Source of the DNA: an uncultured Collinsella sp.
Lineage (GTDB): Bacteria > Actinomycetota > Coriobacteriia > Coriobacteriales > Coriobacteriaceae
Assembly (NCBI GenBank): GCA_902493515.1
Contig: CABUPE010000008.1
Span: forward strand, 1-64,000
Length of the DNA: 64,000 nucleotides
Reading direction: 5' to 3'
The notes under the pieces were generated by a model. That model was not told the DNA's origin. It ran no database searches and saw nothing but the letters and a program-made list of their open reading frames with translations. How positions within the stretch are numbered: the first letter of the stretch is position 1; the number at the start of each line of letters is the position of its first letter. The position numbers were made by a program, and so were the translations under genes. Positions 1 through 9,842 of this stretch are shown here, one piece after another.

Positions 1-170
1 CTAGCTGCGGAAACGCGGGGTCCGTTCAGGCTGTTGCGTTGAGATTGAAAATCAACCCTTCTTTGGAAACCGAATCCCATTAGAAATGACGAGTTGTTTA
101 CGCTTCTTTTGGGCTCACCGTACTATCATGATTCGAATTGAATGTGGATGATGATAGGGAGCGCCTTTTT

Positions 171-2042
171 ATGATTGAGCTGCTTAGGCGTTTTGGTGGT
201 AAGTTTCGCCGGTATATGGTGATCGGCCCTGCGTGTAAGCTGATCGAAGTGATCTTTGACCTGCTGACGCCGCTGGTGATTGCCCAGATGATCGACAAGG
301 GCATTGGCTCGCACGACGTGAGCGCCGTTATCCACTACGGCATGCTACTTGCCGCCATGGCCGTGATCGGCATCTCGTTTACGCTCGTCTGCCAAAAGAT
401 GGCGGCGCTCACCTCGCAGGGCATGGGCACCGACATTCGCGGCGCGCTCTACGAGCACATCAACAAGCTGAGCTATGCTGAGCTCGACCGCTTTGGCACG
501 CCGTCGCTCATCACCCGCATCACCAACGACGTTAACCAGGTCCAGCTCGCTGTGGCGCTGGGCGTGCGCATGCTCATCCGCTGGCCCTTTCTAGCGGTGG
601 GCTCCATGTGCGCGGCCCTTGCCATCGACCTTAAGCTCGGCATCATCTTTTTGATCTGCACGCCCGCCATTGGCCTGGTGTTCTGGGTTGTCATGGCGCG
701 CTGCATTCCGTACTACAAGCAGCTGCAGGCAAAGCTCGACCGCATCGCGCTTATCTGCCGCGAGGGCCTTTCGGGCGCCCGCGTGGTTCGCGCCTTCGTG
801 CGCGAAGATCACGAGCGCGAGCGCTTTGCGCAGGCCGCCGACGACCAGGCCAATACTGCCATCGCGGTGGGCAAGCTCTCGTCGATTCTCAACCCCGTCA
901 CGTTTTTGGTGATGAACCTGGGCGTGTGCGCCATCCTGTGGGTGGGCGGCATCCAGGTCAACGTGGGCGAGCTTACGCAGGGCCAGGTCATGGCGTTTGT
1001 GAACTACATGACGCAGACGCTCACCTCCATCGTGTACGTCGCCAACCTGGTCGTGGTCTTTACCAAGGCGAGCGCGAGTGCTTCGCGTATCAACGAGGTG
1101 CTCAACTGCGAGCCGAGCATCGCTGACGAGGGCAACCGGCCGGTCGCGCTGCCCAAGCCGGGCAATGTCGCTCCAGTTCCTGCACTGAGCTTGAGCCATG
1201 CGAGCTTCTCGTTTGGCGCCGGTGCTGCCAACGCCGTCAACGATGTGACCCTGGAGCTCCCACTGGGCAAGACGCTCGGCATTATCGGCGGCACGGGCAG
1301 CGGCAAGTCCACGCTCGTCTCGCTTATTCCGCGCCTGTACGATGCGAGCACCGGCAGCGTGAGCGTGATGGGCTCCGACGTGCGCACCTGGCCGCTCGAC
1401 CAGTTGCGCCGTGTGGTCGCGACTGTTCCGCAGCGCGCGTCGCTGGTGAGCGGCACCATCCGCAGCAACCTGACCTGGCGTGACGAGACGGCGACCGACG
1501 AGGAGCTCTGGGCAGCGCTCGATATGGCGCAGGCGAGCGAGTTCGTGCGCAACAAGCCGCAGGGGCTCGACGCCCCGGTCGAGGCGGGCGGCAAGAACTT
1601 TAGCGGTGGCCAGCGCCAGCGTCTGACCATCGCGCGCGCCCTAGTGGGCTCGCCACAGGTCCTGATCATGGATGACTCCGCCTCGGCACTTGACTTTAAG
1701 ACTGATGCGGCGCTTCGCCATGCCATCCGCGAGCGCAGTGTGCGCGGTGCCGCCGAGGGCGGGCTGCCGCTCACGACCGTCATCGTGAGCCAACGTGTCT
1801 CGACCGTTCGCGATGCCGACATGATCTGCGTACTCGACCACGGCTCGGTTGCGGGCCTGGGCACGCATGACGAGCTGTACGCGACCTGCCAGCTCTATCG
1901 CGAGATTTGCCAGTCGCAGCTGCGCCGCGAGGAGCTCGAGGGCCAGCAGGGGGGCGCGGCGCCCGCGCCCACCCTAAGGCCCGCGCCCGCCCCAGGCGCT
2001 CCGACCGCCCCCGCATCCGTCTGCGCAAAGGAGGGATGCTAA
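171..2042 (+). CDS. ABC exporter half-transporter with degenerate ATP site (subunit 1 of a heterodimer)
   Basis: Membrane-bound ABC exporter subunit: an N-terminal six-helix transmembrane domain (about residues 1-310) followed by an ATPase domain. Walker A GGTGSGKST is at about 373-381 and the signature FSGGQ at about 477-481. The Walker B segment reads LIMDDSASALD, with Asp where the catalytic Glu should be, and the H-loop reads VSQRVST, with Gln for His. These are the usual losses in the degenerate half of heterodimeric exporters such as TM287/288 or BmrCD. The next gene has the canonical site and starts on the base after this stop, so the two form a pair. ATG 171 was chosen because AGGGAG lies 9 nt upstream; a TTG at 138 is possible but poorly placed. 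A proline/alanine-rich tail follows the ATPase. Substrate unknown; drug or lipid export is typical of the family. Confidence 0.93.
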   Translation: MIELLRRFGGKFRRYMVIGPACKLIEVIFDLLTPLVIAQMIDKGIGSHDVSAVIHYGMLLAAMAVIGISFTLVCQKMAALTSQGMGTDIRGALYEHINKLSYAELDRFGTPSLITRITNDVNQVQLAVALGVRMLIRWPFLAVGSMCAALAIDLKLGIIFLICTPAIGLVFWVVMARCIPYYKQLQAKLDRIALICREGLSGARVVRAFVREDHERERFAQAADDQANTAIAVGKLSSILNPVTFLVMNLGVCAILWVGGIQVNVGELTQGQVMAFVNYMTQTLTSIVYVANLVVVFTKASASASRINEVLNCEPSIADEGNRPVALPKPGNVAPVPALSLSHASFSFGAGAANAVNDVTLELPLGKTLGIIGGTGSGKSTLVSLIPRLYDASTGSVSVMGSDVRTWPLDQLRRVVATVPQRASLVSGTIRSNLTWRDETATDEELWAALDMAQASEFVRNKPQGLDAPVEAGGKNFSGGQRQRLTIARALVGSPQVLIMDDSASALDFKTDAALRHAIRERSVRGAAEGGLPLTTVIVSQRVSTVRDADMICVLDHGSVAGLGTHDELYATCQLYREICQSQLRREELEGQQGGAAPAPTLRPAPAPGAPTAPASVCAKEGC

Positions 2043-3902
2043 ATGAATCCGTACACTTCCTCCGGTTCGGTCGCCACGATGACGGCCAACGTGTCCGGCA
2101 ACGATAGCCTCAACGACCTGGGCGACGGCCCGCGCCAGCCCGGCGACCCTGAGCGCTATCCCGTGGGCGCGGTGACCCGCCGCCTGATGGGCTATGTTCG
2201 CCCGCATCGCGTCTCGTTTACGGCTTCGTTTGTGAGTGCCGCCATCTCCGTTATCTTGCAGCTTTACACGCCCATCCTCATCGGCGAGGGAATCGACCTG
2301 ATCGTCGCCGCCGGTCAGGTGGACTTCGACGCGTTGCTGCCGCTCGTTACCAAACTCGCACTCGTCGTGGTAGGTGCTGCGGCCTTCCAGTGGCTGCAGG
2401 GCTACTGCGTCAACCGCCTGTCCTACGAAACGGTGCGCGACATGCGCGTGGAGGCGAGCGACAAGCTCAGCCGCATGTCGCTCAGCTTTATCGACAGTCA
2501 TGCCCACGGCGACCTTATGAGCCGCGTGGTCAACGACGTCGATCAGGTGGGCGACGGTCTGCTGCAGGGCTTCACGCAGCTCTTCACCGGTGTTATTACC
2601 ATCGTGGGCACGCTCGCGTTTATGCTCTCCATCAACCTGACCATGACGCTTGTGGTGGTGCTCGTCACGCCGCTTTCCATCTTTGCGGCCGGTGCCATCG
2701 CCAAGCTCTCCAACAAAAGCTTTACGGCGCAGCAGCGCATTCAGGGTCAGCTCGGTGGTCATATCGAGGAGTATGTGGGTGAGCAAAAGCTCGTGGACGC
2801 CTTCGCCTACGGCCCGCACGCTCAGCAGCGCTTCGATGCCCTCAACGCTGAGCTCTACACGGCAGGTGAGCGCGCGCAGTTTATGGGTTCGCTCTCCAAT
2901 CCCGGCACGCGCTTTATCAATAACATCATCTATGCCGTGGTCGCTGTGATCGGCTGCGTGGGCGTGATCACGGGCGTGCCGGCGGCGCTTACGGTGGGCG
3001 GCGTGCAGATCTTCCTGTCCTACGCCAACCAGTACACCAAGCCGTTCAACGAGGTCACCAACGTCATCACGCAGATCCAGACGGCCTACGCCTCGGCACG
3101 TCGTATGTTTGCGCTGCTCGACGCCCGCGAGCAGGAGCCCGATGCGGCGGATGCCGTGGAACTTGCCGCCCCGCAGGGCGAGGTCGCCTTTGAACATGTG
3201 GACTTTAGCTACGTGCCCGATCGCAAGCTGCTGCAGGATATCTGCATCGAGGCCAAGCCCGGCATGCGCTTTGCCCTGGTCGGCCCCACGGGCTGCGGCA
3301 AGACGACGCTCATCAATTTGCTGCTGCGTTTTTACGATATTGATGCCGGACGCATCATGGTCGATGGCCGGTCTTCGCGTGACTACACGCGCGCGAGCCT
3401 GCGCCGCGCCTTTGGCATGGTGCTGCAGGATACGTGGCTGTTCGAGGGCACGGTGGCGGAAAACATCGCCTACGGCTGTCCCGACGCCACGCGCGAGCAG
3501 GTTATCGAAGCTGCCAAGCGCGCGCATGCGCACAAGTTTATCGTGCAGCTGCCAGGCGGCTACGATACGGTCATCGGCGAGGACGGCGGCACGTTTAGCC
3601 AGGGTCAAAAACAGCTGCTGTGCATTGCGCGCGTTATGCTCACCGATCCGGCGATTCTGCTGCTGGACGAGGCAACGTCGAGCATCGATACGCGTACCGA
3701 GCTGCAGGTGCAGGCGGCATTCGACGAGCTCATGGCCGGTCGCACAAGCTTTGTCGTGGCGCACCGCCTGAGCACCATCCGCAACGCCGACTGCATTCTG
3801 GTGATGCGCGACGGCCAGATTATCGAGCGCGGCACGCACGACGAGCTGCTAGCGGCAGGCGGCTTCTACGCCGAGCTCTACCGCAGCCAGTTTGCCCAGT
3901 AG
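2043..3902 (+). CDS. ABC exporter half-transporter with canonical ATP site (subunit 2 of a heterodimer)
   Basis: Partner of the preceding ABC subunit, with no base between the two genes. The N-terminal transmembrane domain begins after a roughly 50-residue soluble lead. The ATPase domain has Walker A GPTGCGKTT at about 414-422, the signature FSQGQ, Walker B ILLLDEATSS with the catalytic Glu at about 543, and H-loop His at about 574 in VVAHRLST. All catalytic residues are present, in contrast to subunit 1, so ATP hydrolysis is expected at one composite site only. Length (619 aa) is normal for the family. The substrate cannot be read from the sequence. A GCAGATG/CATCTGC hairpin (3919-3937) follows the stop, without a T-run. 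Confidence 0.94.
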   Translation: MNPYTSSGSVATMTANVSGNDSLNDLGDGPRQPGDPERYPVGAVTRRLMGYVRPHRVSFTASFVSAAISVILQLYTPILIGEGIDLIVAAGQVDFDALLPLVTKLALVVVGAAAFQWLQGYCVNRLSYETVRDMRVEASDKLSRMSLSFIDSHAHGDLMSRVVNDVDQVGDGLLQGFTQLFTGVITIVGTLAFMLSINLTMTLVVVLVTPLSIFAAGAIAKLSNKSFTAQQRIQGQLGGHIEEYVGEQKLVDAFAYGPHAQQRFDALNAELYTAGERAQFMGSLSNPGTRFINNIIYAVVAVIGCVGVITGVPAALTVGGVQIFLSYANQYTKPFNEVTNVITQIQTAYASARRMFALLDAREQEPDAADAVELAAPQGEVAFEHVDFSYVPDRKLLQDICIEAKPGMRFALVGPTGCGKTTLINLLLRFYDIDAGRIMVDGRSSRDYTRASLRRAFGMVLQDTWLFEGTVAENIAYGCPDATREQVIEAAKRAHAHKFIVQLPGGYDTVIGEDGGTFSQGQKQLLCIARVMLTDPAILLLDEATSSIDTRTELQVQAAFDELMAGRTSFVVAHRLSTIRNADCILVMRDGQIIERGTHDELLAAGGFYAELYRSQFAQ

Positions 3903-4013
3903 GGGCTACCGATTAGCGGCAGATGGTTTACATCTGCGTCGTTAGTACTAAGATATTCATCTAATAAATTGCATTAGTGGCTTTAGTTTTGGGGGAAACG
4001 AGGCAACGTGACT

Positions 4014-4565
4014 ATGACGTGCTCTTTGGTGGTTAACAGCAAGAGCGGTAATACCAGGATGGTTTCGGGCGCGATCAAGCGCGCTCTGCAGGCTGCGGGC
4101 GTTGAGTTTGTCCATGCCGCGGCGTTGAGCGACGATGCAGATGCAGATCAGGTTGCGCTCGAGGCGCAGGGCGCCTGCGCGGCCGACACGGTGCTCGTCG
4201 GTTTTTGGTGCGACAAGGGCGCGTGCACGCCTTCGGTTGCCGCGCTGCTCTCCGCTCTGCACGGCAAGCGCGTTTTCCTCTTTGGTACCTGCGGTTTTGG
4301 CGCCGACCAGAGCTATTATCAGCAGATTATCAATCGCGTGACCTCCAATTTGGCCGAGGATGCCGAGCTTGTGGGTTGGGCAATGTGCCAGGGCAAGATG
4401 GGTCCCGCGGTCAAGCAGCGCTACGAGGCCATGCTCGAGCAAGATCCCGACAATGTCCGCTTTAAGATGCTGCTCGATAACTGGGTCGCCGCAAAGGATC
4501 ACCCCACCAAGGAAGATCTGGACAACATGGCTGCAGCCGCCAAAAAGGCCGTGCTGGGGGAGTAG
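4014..4565 (+). CDS. Flavodoxin-like protein
   Basis: A soluble protein of about 183 residues with the flavodoxin layout. A first beta strand runs into the FMN-phosphate loop, here SLVVNSKSGNTRMV (TxxGxT-like SKSGNT). A second loop follows near GFWCDKG and a third strand near VFLFGTCGFG. Proteins of this type bind FMN and carry electrons to or from a partner reductase. The stretch after residue 120 (VGWAMCQGKMGPAV) is typical of bacterial flavodoxin-family proteins annotated without a defined partner. GTG 4008 is an alternative start; I prefer ATG 4014 because GAGG then sits 10 nt upstream instead of 4. No redox partner gene is adjacent, so its electron donor and acceptor are unknown. Confidence 0.75.
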   Translation: MTCSLVVNSKSGNTRMVSGAIKRALQAAGVEFVHAAALSDDADADQVALEAQGACAADTVLVGFWCDKGACTPSVAALLSALHGKRVFLFGTCGFGADQSYYQQIINRVTSNLAEDAELVGWAMCQGKMGPAVKQRYEAMLEQDPDNVRFKMLLDNWVAAKDHPTKEDLDNMAAAAKKAVLGE

Positions 4566-4607
4566 CTCCCATCGCTGACGGCGGTCGGTCCATCTTTCTA
4601 AATGAAA

Positions 4608-4736
4608 CGTCCTCCCGGGCGTCGGGGCACGAAGTTCCCTGCTCTACAGTCCTGCGCAAGACGAAGGCCACATTAAGTGGCCTTCTTTGCGTGCGGAACT
4701 CGCGATGAACTTCGTGCCCCGCCGTCCGGGAGGACG
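4608..4736. repeat. Nested inverted-repeat element
   Basis: Outer arms 4608-4637 and 4707-4736 pair with about 28 matches in 30 (CGTCCTCCCGG ... CCGGGAGGACG). Inside is a perfect hairpin, GAAGGCCAC/GTGGCCTTC (4663-4685). The part 4634-4688 reappears, inverted and nearly identical, at 9843-9898 on the far side of the large surface-protein gene. Together with the hairpin array that follows, it fills the 740-nt gene-free stretch before that gene. Confidence 0.8.
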
Positions 4737-4796
4737 CCTCTTTATTGATGGGAGGCCTGATAGGTCGATGGTTCCGTGCCCGGATGCGTCCAAAGT

Positions 4797-5184
4797 GGGA
4801 CGGGCTTTCCGGATGGGCAGGCTTTCGAAAAATGCGTCCCGGAATTTGCCTTTGGAATGGGACGTAGTTTCCCGTTGAGGTGCTTTGCGGAAAGTGCATC
4901 CCACTTTGGGCGGTCGAAGTGGGACACACTTTCCCAAAGGCGCTCCAACGGGAAATTGCGTCCCATTATTCGGTCAAGAAACGGGATGCATTTTTCCAAT
5001 GAGAGCAAAACCGGAAAATGCATCCCGGAATTTGCGCTCAAAGTGGGATGCGGTTTCCGGTTGAGGGTCTAAGGGGAAAGTGCGTCCCAGAATCGACGCT
5101 TGAAATGGGATGCAGTTTCCCGATGAGGCACTCGACGGAAAATACATCCCAGAAATGGCCTTTGAGCTGGGATAAGATTTCCGC
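4797..5184. repeat. Tandem array of 62-nt hairpin units (array 1)
   Basis: Six full units begin at 4797, 4859, 4921, 4983, 5045 and 5107, and a partial seventh at 5169, giving an exact 62-nt period. Each unit is 44 nt: a 15-nt left arm such as GGGACACACTTTCCC, a variable spacer of about 14 nt, and a 15-nt right arm such as GGGAAATTGCGTCCC. An 18-nt variable linker separates units. The arms tolerate changes, but the GGGA..TTTCC / GGAAA..TCCC frame is kept, so the transcript or single strand could fold as a row of hairpins. Related arrays lie at 9480-9838 and 35684-35857. Confidence 0.88.
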
Positions 5185-5305
5185 GGCATCTCGGATTCTC
5201 AAAAATGAGACACGCCGTTGGCGAAAATGAGACACGTGATATCGGGCATCGGATGTATCATTTGCAAAAATGAGTCCACTCCACTCGAATAAAGCGAGGT
5301 CCCTC

Positions 5306-8300
5306 ATGTACGTTCCACACCCCCGTATCCGTAGGCTGTCGAAAATCCCGCTTGTTGGGACGGCGGCGCTTGCTGCGTTGATCGCCACGAGCGTCGCCTG
5401 CTTCACGGCCACGCCCCAGGTTGCCCAGGCGGCAGACGCGCCCGCAATCACCGATATGACCGAGCAGGATTATCAAGCCCTGGGTCTGGGCACGAGCGAG
5501 GACATTCCGGCCGATACCGTTGGCCCCTATTCCACTGATACCCCCACGACGTTTGCCACGCGCAGCGAGGTCTATATGGCAGCTAACGGTAGCCATGGCA
5601 ATCGCTACACTCTGCGCGACAAGCTCGAGAACGTCGAGCGCGGTGACATTGGCGGCAGCAGCAAACTCACCGATGGCTATGGAAGTGTGTGGGGCGCCGC
5701 AAAGTTCTGGCAAAACGTCAACAACTTCGATACGAACAGCGATCTCTACAAGCATAGCGACTACGGTGGCGGCACCTGGTCGTACCTAAGCAACAATGAG
5801 TCCTCAACAGTACTCGCCAACGACAACAACGGTTTCTCGGGCATTCACGCCACGAGTGTTGAGTTCTGCAGCGACGCCAGCACGGGCAAAAAGAGCCGCG
5901 TTGCCGAGCTCCGTGCCTACGGCGACAGTTCCTCCACGACGATTGACGGCAAGTCATACGCCGGAAAGGTTGAGCTGGTCCTCTACTCGTTTAGCAACGG
6001 GCGTACGCGCACTCTCGACACACACCTGCCGGTGACGGTCAACACTAATATGATGTACGAAGGCCGTTTTAAGTACCTGGATGCCGGTTACCTGCAAGAG
6101 CACGACGCCGTCTTTGATGTCGAGGCGGGCGATGTCGATGGCGACGGCGTCGACGAGCTTTTTGTCTACGCGGGCTGCTATGTCGACGAGAACGGCGTGC
6201 GCAAGGCTGTAGTCGACATGTATGACTTGGAGGGCGGCAACTGGAAGCAAAGCGTCGTCAAGATCGATGCCGGTAACGCCGCGGACTGCACCACGCACAA
6301 CAAGGGCGGGAACGACTCCTGGACGCAGCTTCAGTCAGCTCCTGTCGTTTCGCTAGCGGCCGGCGACCTCGATCGCGATTTTTGCGATGACTTCGCCATC
6401 GTGGTCTCGGCACCCTACGGCAAGAAGAATATTGATAAGTCGACGCATTGCGAGCTGTTTTCGTGGGATGCATCCAAGGGTGCGCTCGTCCATGTCGATG
6501 CTCTGGGCGACGCGGGCGCAATCTCCCTCTCCGCGAACGGCAAGACCATGGTCGCTGCGAATGCGACGTTCGGCACGTTTGCCGCCTACGATGAAGAAGG
6601 AAAGAAGACGGGTGAAACCGTCACGGGCCTTATTCTTGCGGGCTATGACTGGCAACGCAGCGCTTTTGATTACGGCGCTTCTGACGGCAGCAAGGGGCTG
6701 TACGGCGCGCTGTACCGCTACGCGTATTTTGACTCGGAGTCTGGCGAGTTCAAGCTTTCCGATTGTAAGGAATACAGAGACGGGCTCCTCGCCTCCTATG
6801 GGCTGATGCATGTGCCCAACAGCGCATGGAAGGATAGCGCTCAGGATAAGCGCTATCCGTGCACCTTGGCGCCTATTGCCCTTGCCACTGCCAACCTTGA
6901 CGGCCTGTCCGAGCAGCTGGCGGTCGACGAGGTGCTCGTGGGCGGCGATGTGTTCCGCGACTTTGCCTGCAACACGGCACAGAGCGGGGCTCAGGGCTTG
7001 GGGTCCATGGTCGGAACAATGAGCATGAGCGGTCAGCAATACAACAGCAGCAACAAGCATGACCACAAGGGTATAGAGCAGGTGTGGATCAGCGACGTCA
7101 AGGCGGGCAGCGTCTCGGGTTCGGACCGCTATAACGAGAGCTTTATCGCCGTGGTGGGCAAGCACCGCGACGAGGACCTGCGCAAGAACGATGACTACTA
7201 TTGGATGACCGCCTCGCATTTTTCGCTCGACGAGAACGGAAAGGTGCGCCGCGGCGAGGAGCAGGTGATTAGCGAGAGCAACCGTCGCGGCACTACCTAC
7301 GGCACATTTATCTCGCTCGCGCTGCCCGATGTCGACAACGACAGCGTCAAGATCACGTACAAGGACCGCTACAAGGTCTATACCAACCCGCGCGTGCTTG
7401 CCGTGCTGCAGGATGCGCCCTATGTTGAGGATCTGGAGCAGGCATACGGCTATCTGGTGTTGGGCGGCACGTCATACGGAGAGGAAAAGGGCACGGGGAC
7501 ATCCCAGGGCTATACCATTGGCGCCGAGTTGGGCGTTGCCGTCGAGGTGCAGACCGGTCCGCCCCTGGTCGCGATGAATGCTTCAGTCGATTTTGCCGCC
7601 GAGGGATGCTATGACTACCGGAGCGAGCGCACGGTCAGCGCAAGCGTAAGCTATGAGTCGCATGCCGGCGAGGGTGACAAGGCCGTGCTCTACACGATTC
7701 CGATGGTCTATTACGAGTATGAGATCGAAAATGAGGAAACTGGTGGCAAGGGCGTGATGGCGGCGCCCGTGTCGCTCGGCGCGCAGACCTCGGTCGTTAA
7801 TGTCGAGGCCTATGACCGCATTGCCAAACAGCACAATATGACGCCGCTCAGCTACTTTTTGACCAACCGGTCGGGAGAACCCGGAACCTATCAAACGACG
7901 CTCAACGGCGAGACTCCCGTTGGGGATTCCTTTGGCCTGGGCAAGCCTGGCGTAACGCGCGCCTACACGCACGATGGGTTTAACGGCGCCGCCGCGCAGT
8001 CGGGGGCGAGCATTGAGCAGACCATCGAAGTCGAGGAGGGCAAGGAGCAGGAGCTCGAGCTCGGCTTGACGCTGAACGGCAGCGTTGTCATGGGCGCGAA
8101 GCTCGCAAAGCACGAGTTGTTTGGCGGCCTGTGCTTTGGTGCCAACGCCGGCTTTACTACGGGTAACTCCTCGAGTGAATCGACCGAATACGGCGGCACC
8201 GTCGACAACCTGCCCGAGGCCGCGCAGGGCAAGTACGGTTTTGTGTGGCGTCTGGGCGTCAACGCGGTGGATGTCGACAAGTTCGAGGCAGACTCGGGCG

Positions 8301-9394
8301 ACAAGCTCGGCACCAAGGACACCGACCAGTTCTGGATCGTGGGCTATGACGTTAAGGACGTCGAGATGCCCGACGCGCCGGCCGTGACAGGCTTTACGGC
8401 AAACGCCGTCGATTCGACCAGCGTTACGTTTAGCTGGGACGATGTACTCGCAAACAAGAGTGGCTTTAGCTACGGCGTGGGCATGCTGCAGAGCAATGCG
8501 GCGGATGCGGTCGTCAATAGCTGGAAGATTGCCGACAACACGCAGACCTCGCTCAAGTGGGATGGGCTGCAGCCCAATACGGAGTATCGATTCGCCATCG
8601 CCGCCGTTAAGAATGGATCCACGACCGAAACAGGTATTCGCTCGGCAATCATCACGGTCAAGACCATGCCCGATGGCATGACGATGACCGTGAGCGGACC
8701 TGCGGCGGATGCTGCGGAGGGGTCGGATCTTGGATACGACTCTTCGGTTGAGCGCGCGGCGGGAAGCCACCTGACGCTCTCGGCGATTGGCCATGTGAAG
8801 CAACTCGGTGCCGACGATAGCGAAACAGGGCTGGCACCGACCTATATGTGGTACCGCAAGGGCCGCGGCGAGACAGAGTTTAAGCTCGTGGGTGCCGATG
8901 GCAACCTCGCGGCTGGAACGGCCTCAAAGCTCGAGATTGACCTGACCGCAGACGATGACGGTGCGCAGTATTACTGCCACGTGGGATACAACGACGTGGG
9001 CCTCGACACCGGCACGACGCTCGTGAATATCGAGGCCGAGGAGACGGCGCCCACAACGGTGAACGCCACCCCGATCCGCACGCGCCGCCTGTTCTCACAG
9101 GCAAGTGCGGGCGCCAAGAAGTTCCTGGACCATACGCTGGTAAACACCGCCGGCCCAACCGATTCCGAAGGCTCAAAGGACCCCGAGACTCCTGAGACCC
9201 CGACGAACCCGGACAAGCCCAAGTCCGACAACGGAGCTAAGACCGACACCAAGGTCAAGACTACGACCACAGCGAAGAACCTCGCAAACACCGGCGACCA
9301 AACATTCGCCCTAGTCGCCACCGCAGCAGCAGCGGGAGCAACGCTCGTAGTGATAGCCCTCATCATGCTGATCAAGCGCCGCAAGACCCACTAG
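5306..9394 (+). CDS. Large sortase-anchored surface protein with FG-GAP-like, FN3 and Ig-like segments
   Basis: A secreted wall-anchored protein of 1362 residues. The N-terminus (MYVPHPRIRRLSKIPLVG) leads into a hydrophobic stretch ending at about VAQAADAP, a signal peptide. The first third contains FG-GAP/VCBS-like calcium-loop motifs, AGDVDGDGVDELF at about residue 273 and AAGDLDRDFCDDF at about 351, which suggest an integrin-like propeller. A fibronectin type III domain spans about 1020-1121 (PNTEYRFAIAAV) and an Ig-like domain about 1150-1240 (DDGAQYYCHV). A Pro/Lys/Thr linker precedes LANTGD (about 1327), a hydrophobic segment and the KRRK tail: an LAxTG sorting signal. The start has GAGG 6 nt upstream; ATG 5270 is in frame but lacks a good site. 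Probable adhesin or surface enzyme; ligand unknown. It sits between two hairpin arrays and inverted 55-nt elements, as if part of a movable cassette. Confidence 0.85.
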   Translation: MYVPHPRIRRLSKIPLVGTAALAALIATSVACFTATPQVAQAADAPAITDMTEQDYQALGLGTSEDIPADTVGPYSTDTPTTFATRSEVYMAANGSHGNRYTLRDKLENVERGDIGGSSKLTDGYGSVWGAAKFWQNVNNFDTNSDLYKHSDYGGGTWSYLSNNESSTVLANDNNGFSGIHATSVEFCSDASTGKKSRVAELRAYGDSSSTTIDGKSYAGKVELVLYSFSNGRTRTLDTHLPVTVNTNMMYEGRFKYLDAGYLQEHDAVFDVEAGDVDGDGVDELFVYAGCYVDENGVRKAVVDMYDLEGGNWKQSVVKIDAGNAADCTTHNKGGNDSWTQLQSAPVVSLAAGDLDRDFCDDFAIVVSAPYGKKNIDKSTHCELFSWDASKGALVHVDALGDAGAISLSANGKTMVAANATFGTFAAYDEEGKKTGETVTGLILAGYDWQRSAFDYGASDGSKGLYGALYRYAYFDSESGEFKLSDCKEYRDGLLASYGLMHVPNSAWKDSAQDKRYPCTLAPIALATANLDGLSEQLAVDEVLVGGDVFRDFACNTAQSGAQGLGSMVGTMSMSGQQYNSSNKHDHKGIEQVWISDVKAGSVSGSDRYNESFIAVVGKHRDEDLRKNDDYYWMTASHFSLDENGKVRRGEEQVISESNRRGTTYGTFISLALPDVDNDSVKITYKDRYKVYTNPRVLAVLQDAPYVEDLEQAYGYLVLGGTSYGEEKGTGTSQGYTIGAELGVAVEVQTGPPLVAMNASVDFAAEGCYDYRSERTVSASVSYESHAGEGDKAVLYTIPMVYYEYEIENEETGGKGVMAAPVSLGAQTSVVNVEAYDRIAKQHNMTPLSYFLTNRSGEPGTYQTTLNGETPVGDSFGLGKPGVTRAYTHDGFNGAAAQSGASIEQTIEVEEGKEQELELGLTLNGSVVMGAKLAKHELFGGLCFGANAGFTTGNSSSESTEYGGTVDNLPEAAQGKYGFVWRLGVNAVDVDKFEADSGDKLGTKDTDQFWIVGYDVKDVEMPDAPAVTGFTANAVDSTSVTFSWDDVLANKSGFSYGVGMLQSNAADAVVNSWKIADNTQTSLKWDGLQPNTEYRFAIAAVKNGSTTETGIRSAIITVKTMPDGMTMTVSGPAADAAEGSDLGYDSSVERAAGSHLTLSAIGHVKQLGADDSETGLAPTYMWYRKGRGETEFKLVGADGNLAAGTASKLEIDLTADDDGAQYYCHVGYNDVGLDTGTTLVNIEAEETAPTTVNATPIRTRRLFSQASAGAKKFLDHTLVNTAGPTDSEGSKDPETPETPTNPDKPKSDNGAKTDTKVKTTTTAKNLANTGDQTFALVATAAAAGATLVVIALIMLIKRRKTH

Positions 9395-9421
9395 TAGCCA
9401 GTCGAACATATCGACAACCCA

Positions 9422-9459
9422 AAAACCCGGGTAGCCAAAAAACAGGCCACCCGGGTTTT
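9422..9459 (+). terminator. Rho-independent terminator after the surface-protein gene
   Basis: Stem AAAACCCGGGT..GCC / GGC..ACCCGGGTTTT with an A-rich loop, 27 nt after the stop. The symmetrical A and T tracts would allow termination from either side. Confidence 0.85.
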
Positions 9460-9479
9460 CTGTTGAGTGGAGACTCCGC

Positions 9480-9838
9480 AAGCGGAAACTGCATCCCACA
9501 ATTAGCGCCCGGAACGGGACACATTTTCCGTCAAGCCCTCATCCGGAAAATCCATCCCAGTTTGAGCGCCCAGACCGGGACGCACTTTCCCAAAGGGTCC
9601 TCAACGGGAAACTGCGTCCCATAATTAGGCCGAGAAATGGGATGAACTTTCCCAATGAGAGCCAACCGGAAACCACGTCCCAGAATCAGCCCCCAAAGTG
9701 GGACGCACTTTCTCAACGAGCCTCAACCGGAAAATACATCCCGGAATCCAGCTGAATAGTGGGACACACTTTCCCAATCGGGTCCCAAGCGGAAACTGCA
9801 TCCCATTCCAGACAAGAATTCCGGGACACACTTTCCGC
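9480..9838. repeat. Tandem array of 61-62-nt hairpin units (array 2)
   Basis: Full units start at 9516, 9577, 9639, 9700 and 9761. A lone right arm lies at about 9482-9496 and a lone left arm at 9823-9838. Arms are of the same type as array 1, for example GGGACGCACTTTCCC / GGGAAACTGCGTCCC, with 13-14-nt spacers and 18-nt linkers. The array fills the gap between the surface-protein terminator and the 55-nt inverted element. Confidence 0.88.
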
Positions 9839-9842
9839 AAAC

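Noticed and set aside
1..170. Possible end of an upstream gene or regulator at the left window edge
   Set aside because: Only short frames are open in these 170 nt and none has a supported start or family feature; nothing beyond the ribosome binding site of the first ABC gene can be claimed.
1974..3839. Long open frames antisense to real genes, for example 1974-3839 (-), 13477-15693 (-), 57322-60216 (-) and 59423-61783 (-)
   Set aside because: High-GC codon bias keeps the opposite strand open. The products are Arg/His/Ala-rich or low-complexity with no family features, and the sense genes are unmistakable.
4797..9838. Possible CRISPR arrays (regular 62-nt spacing)
   Set aside because: The repeated parts are two short degenerate palindromic arms, not one conserved 25-37-nt repeat, and no cas gene is near.
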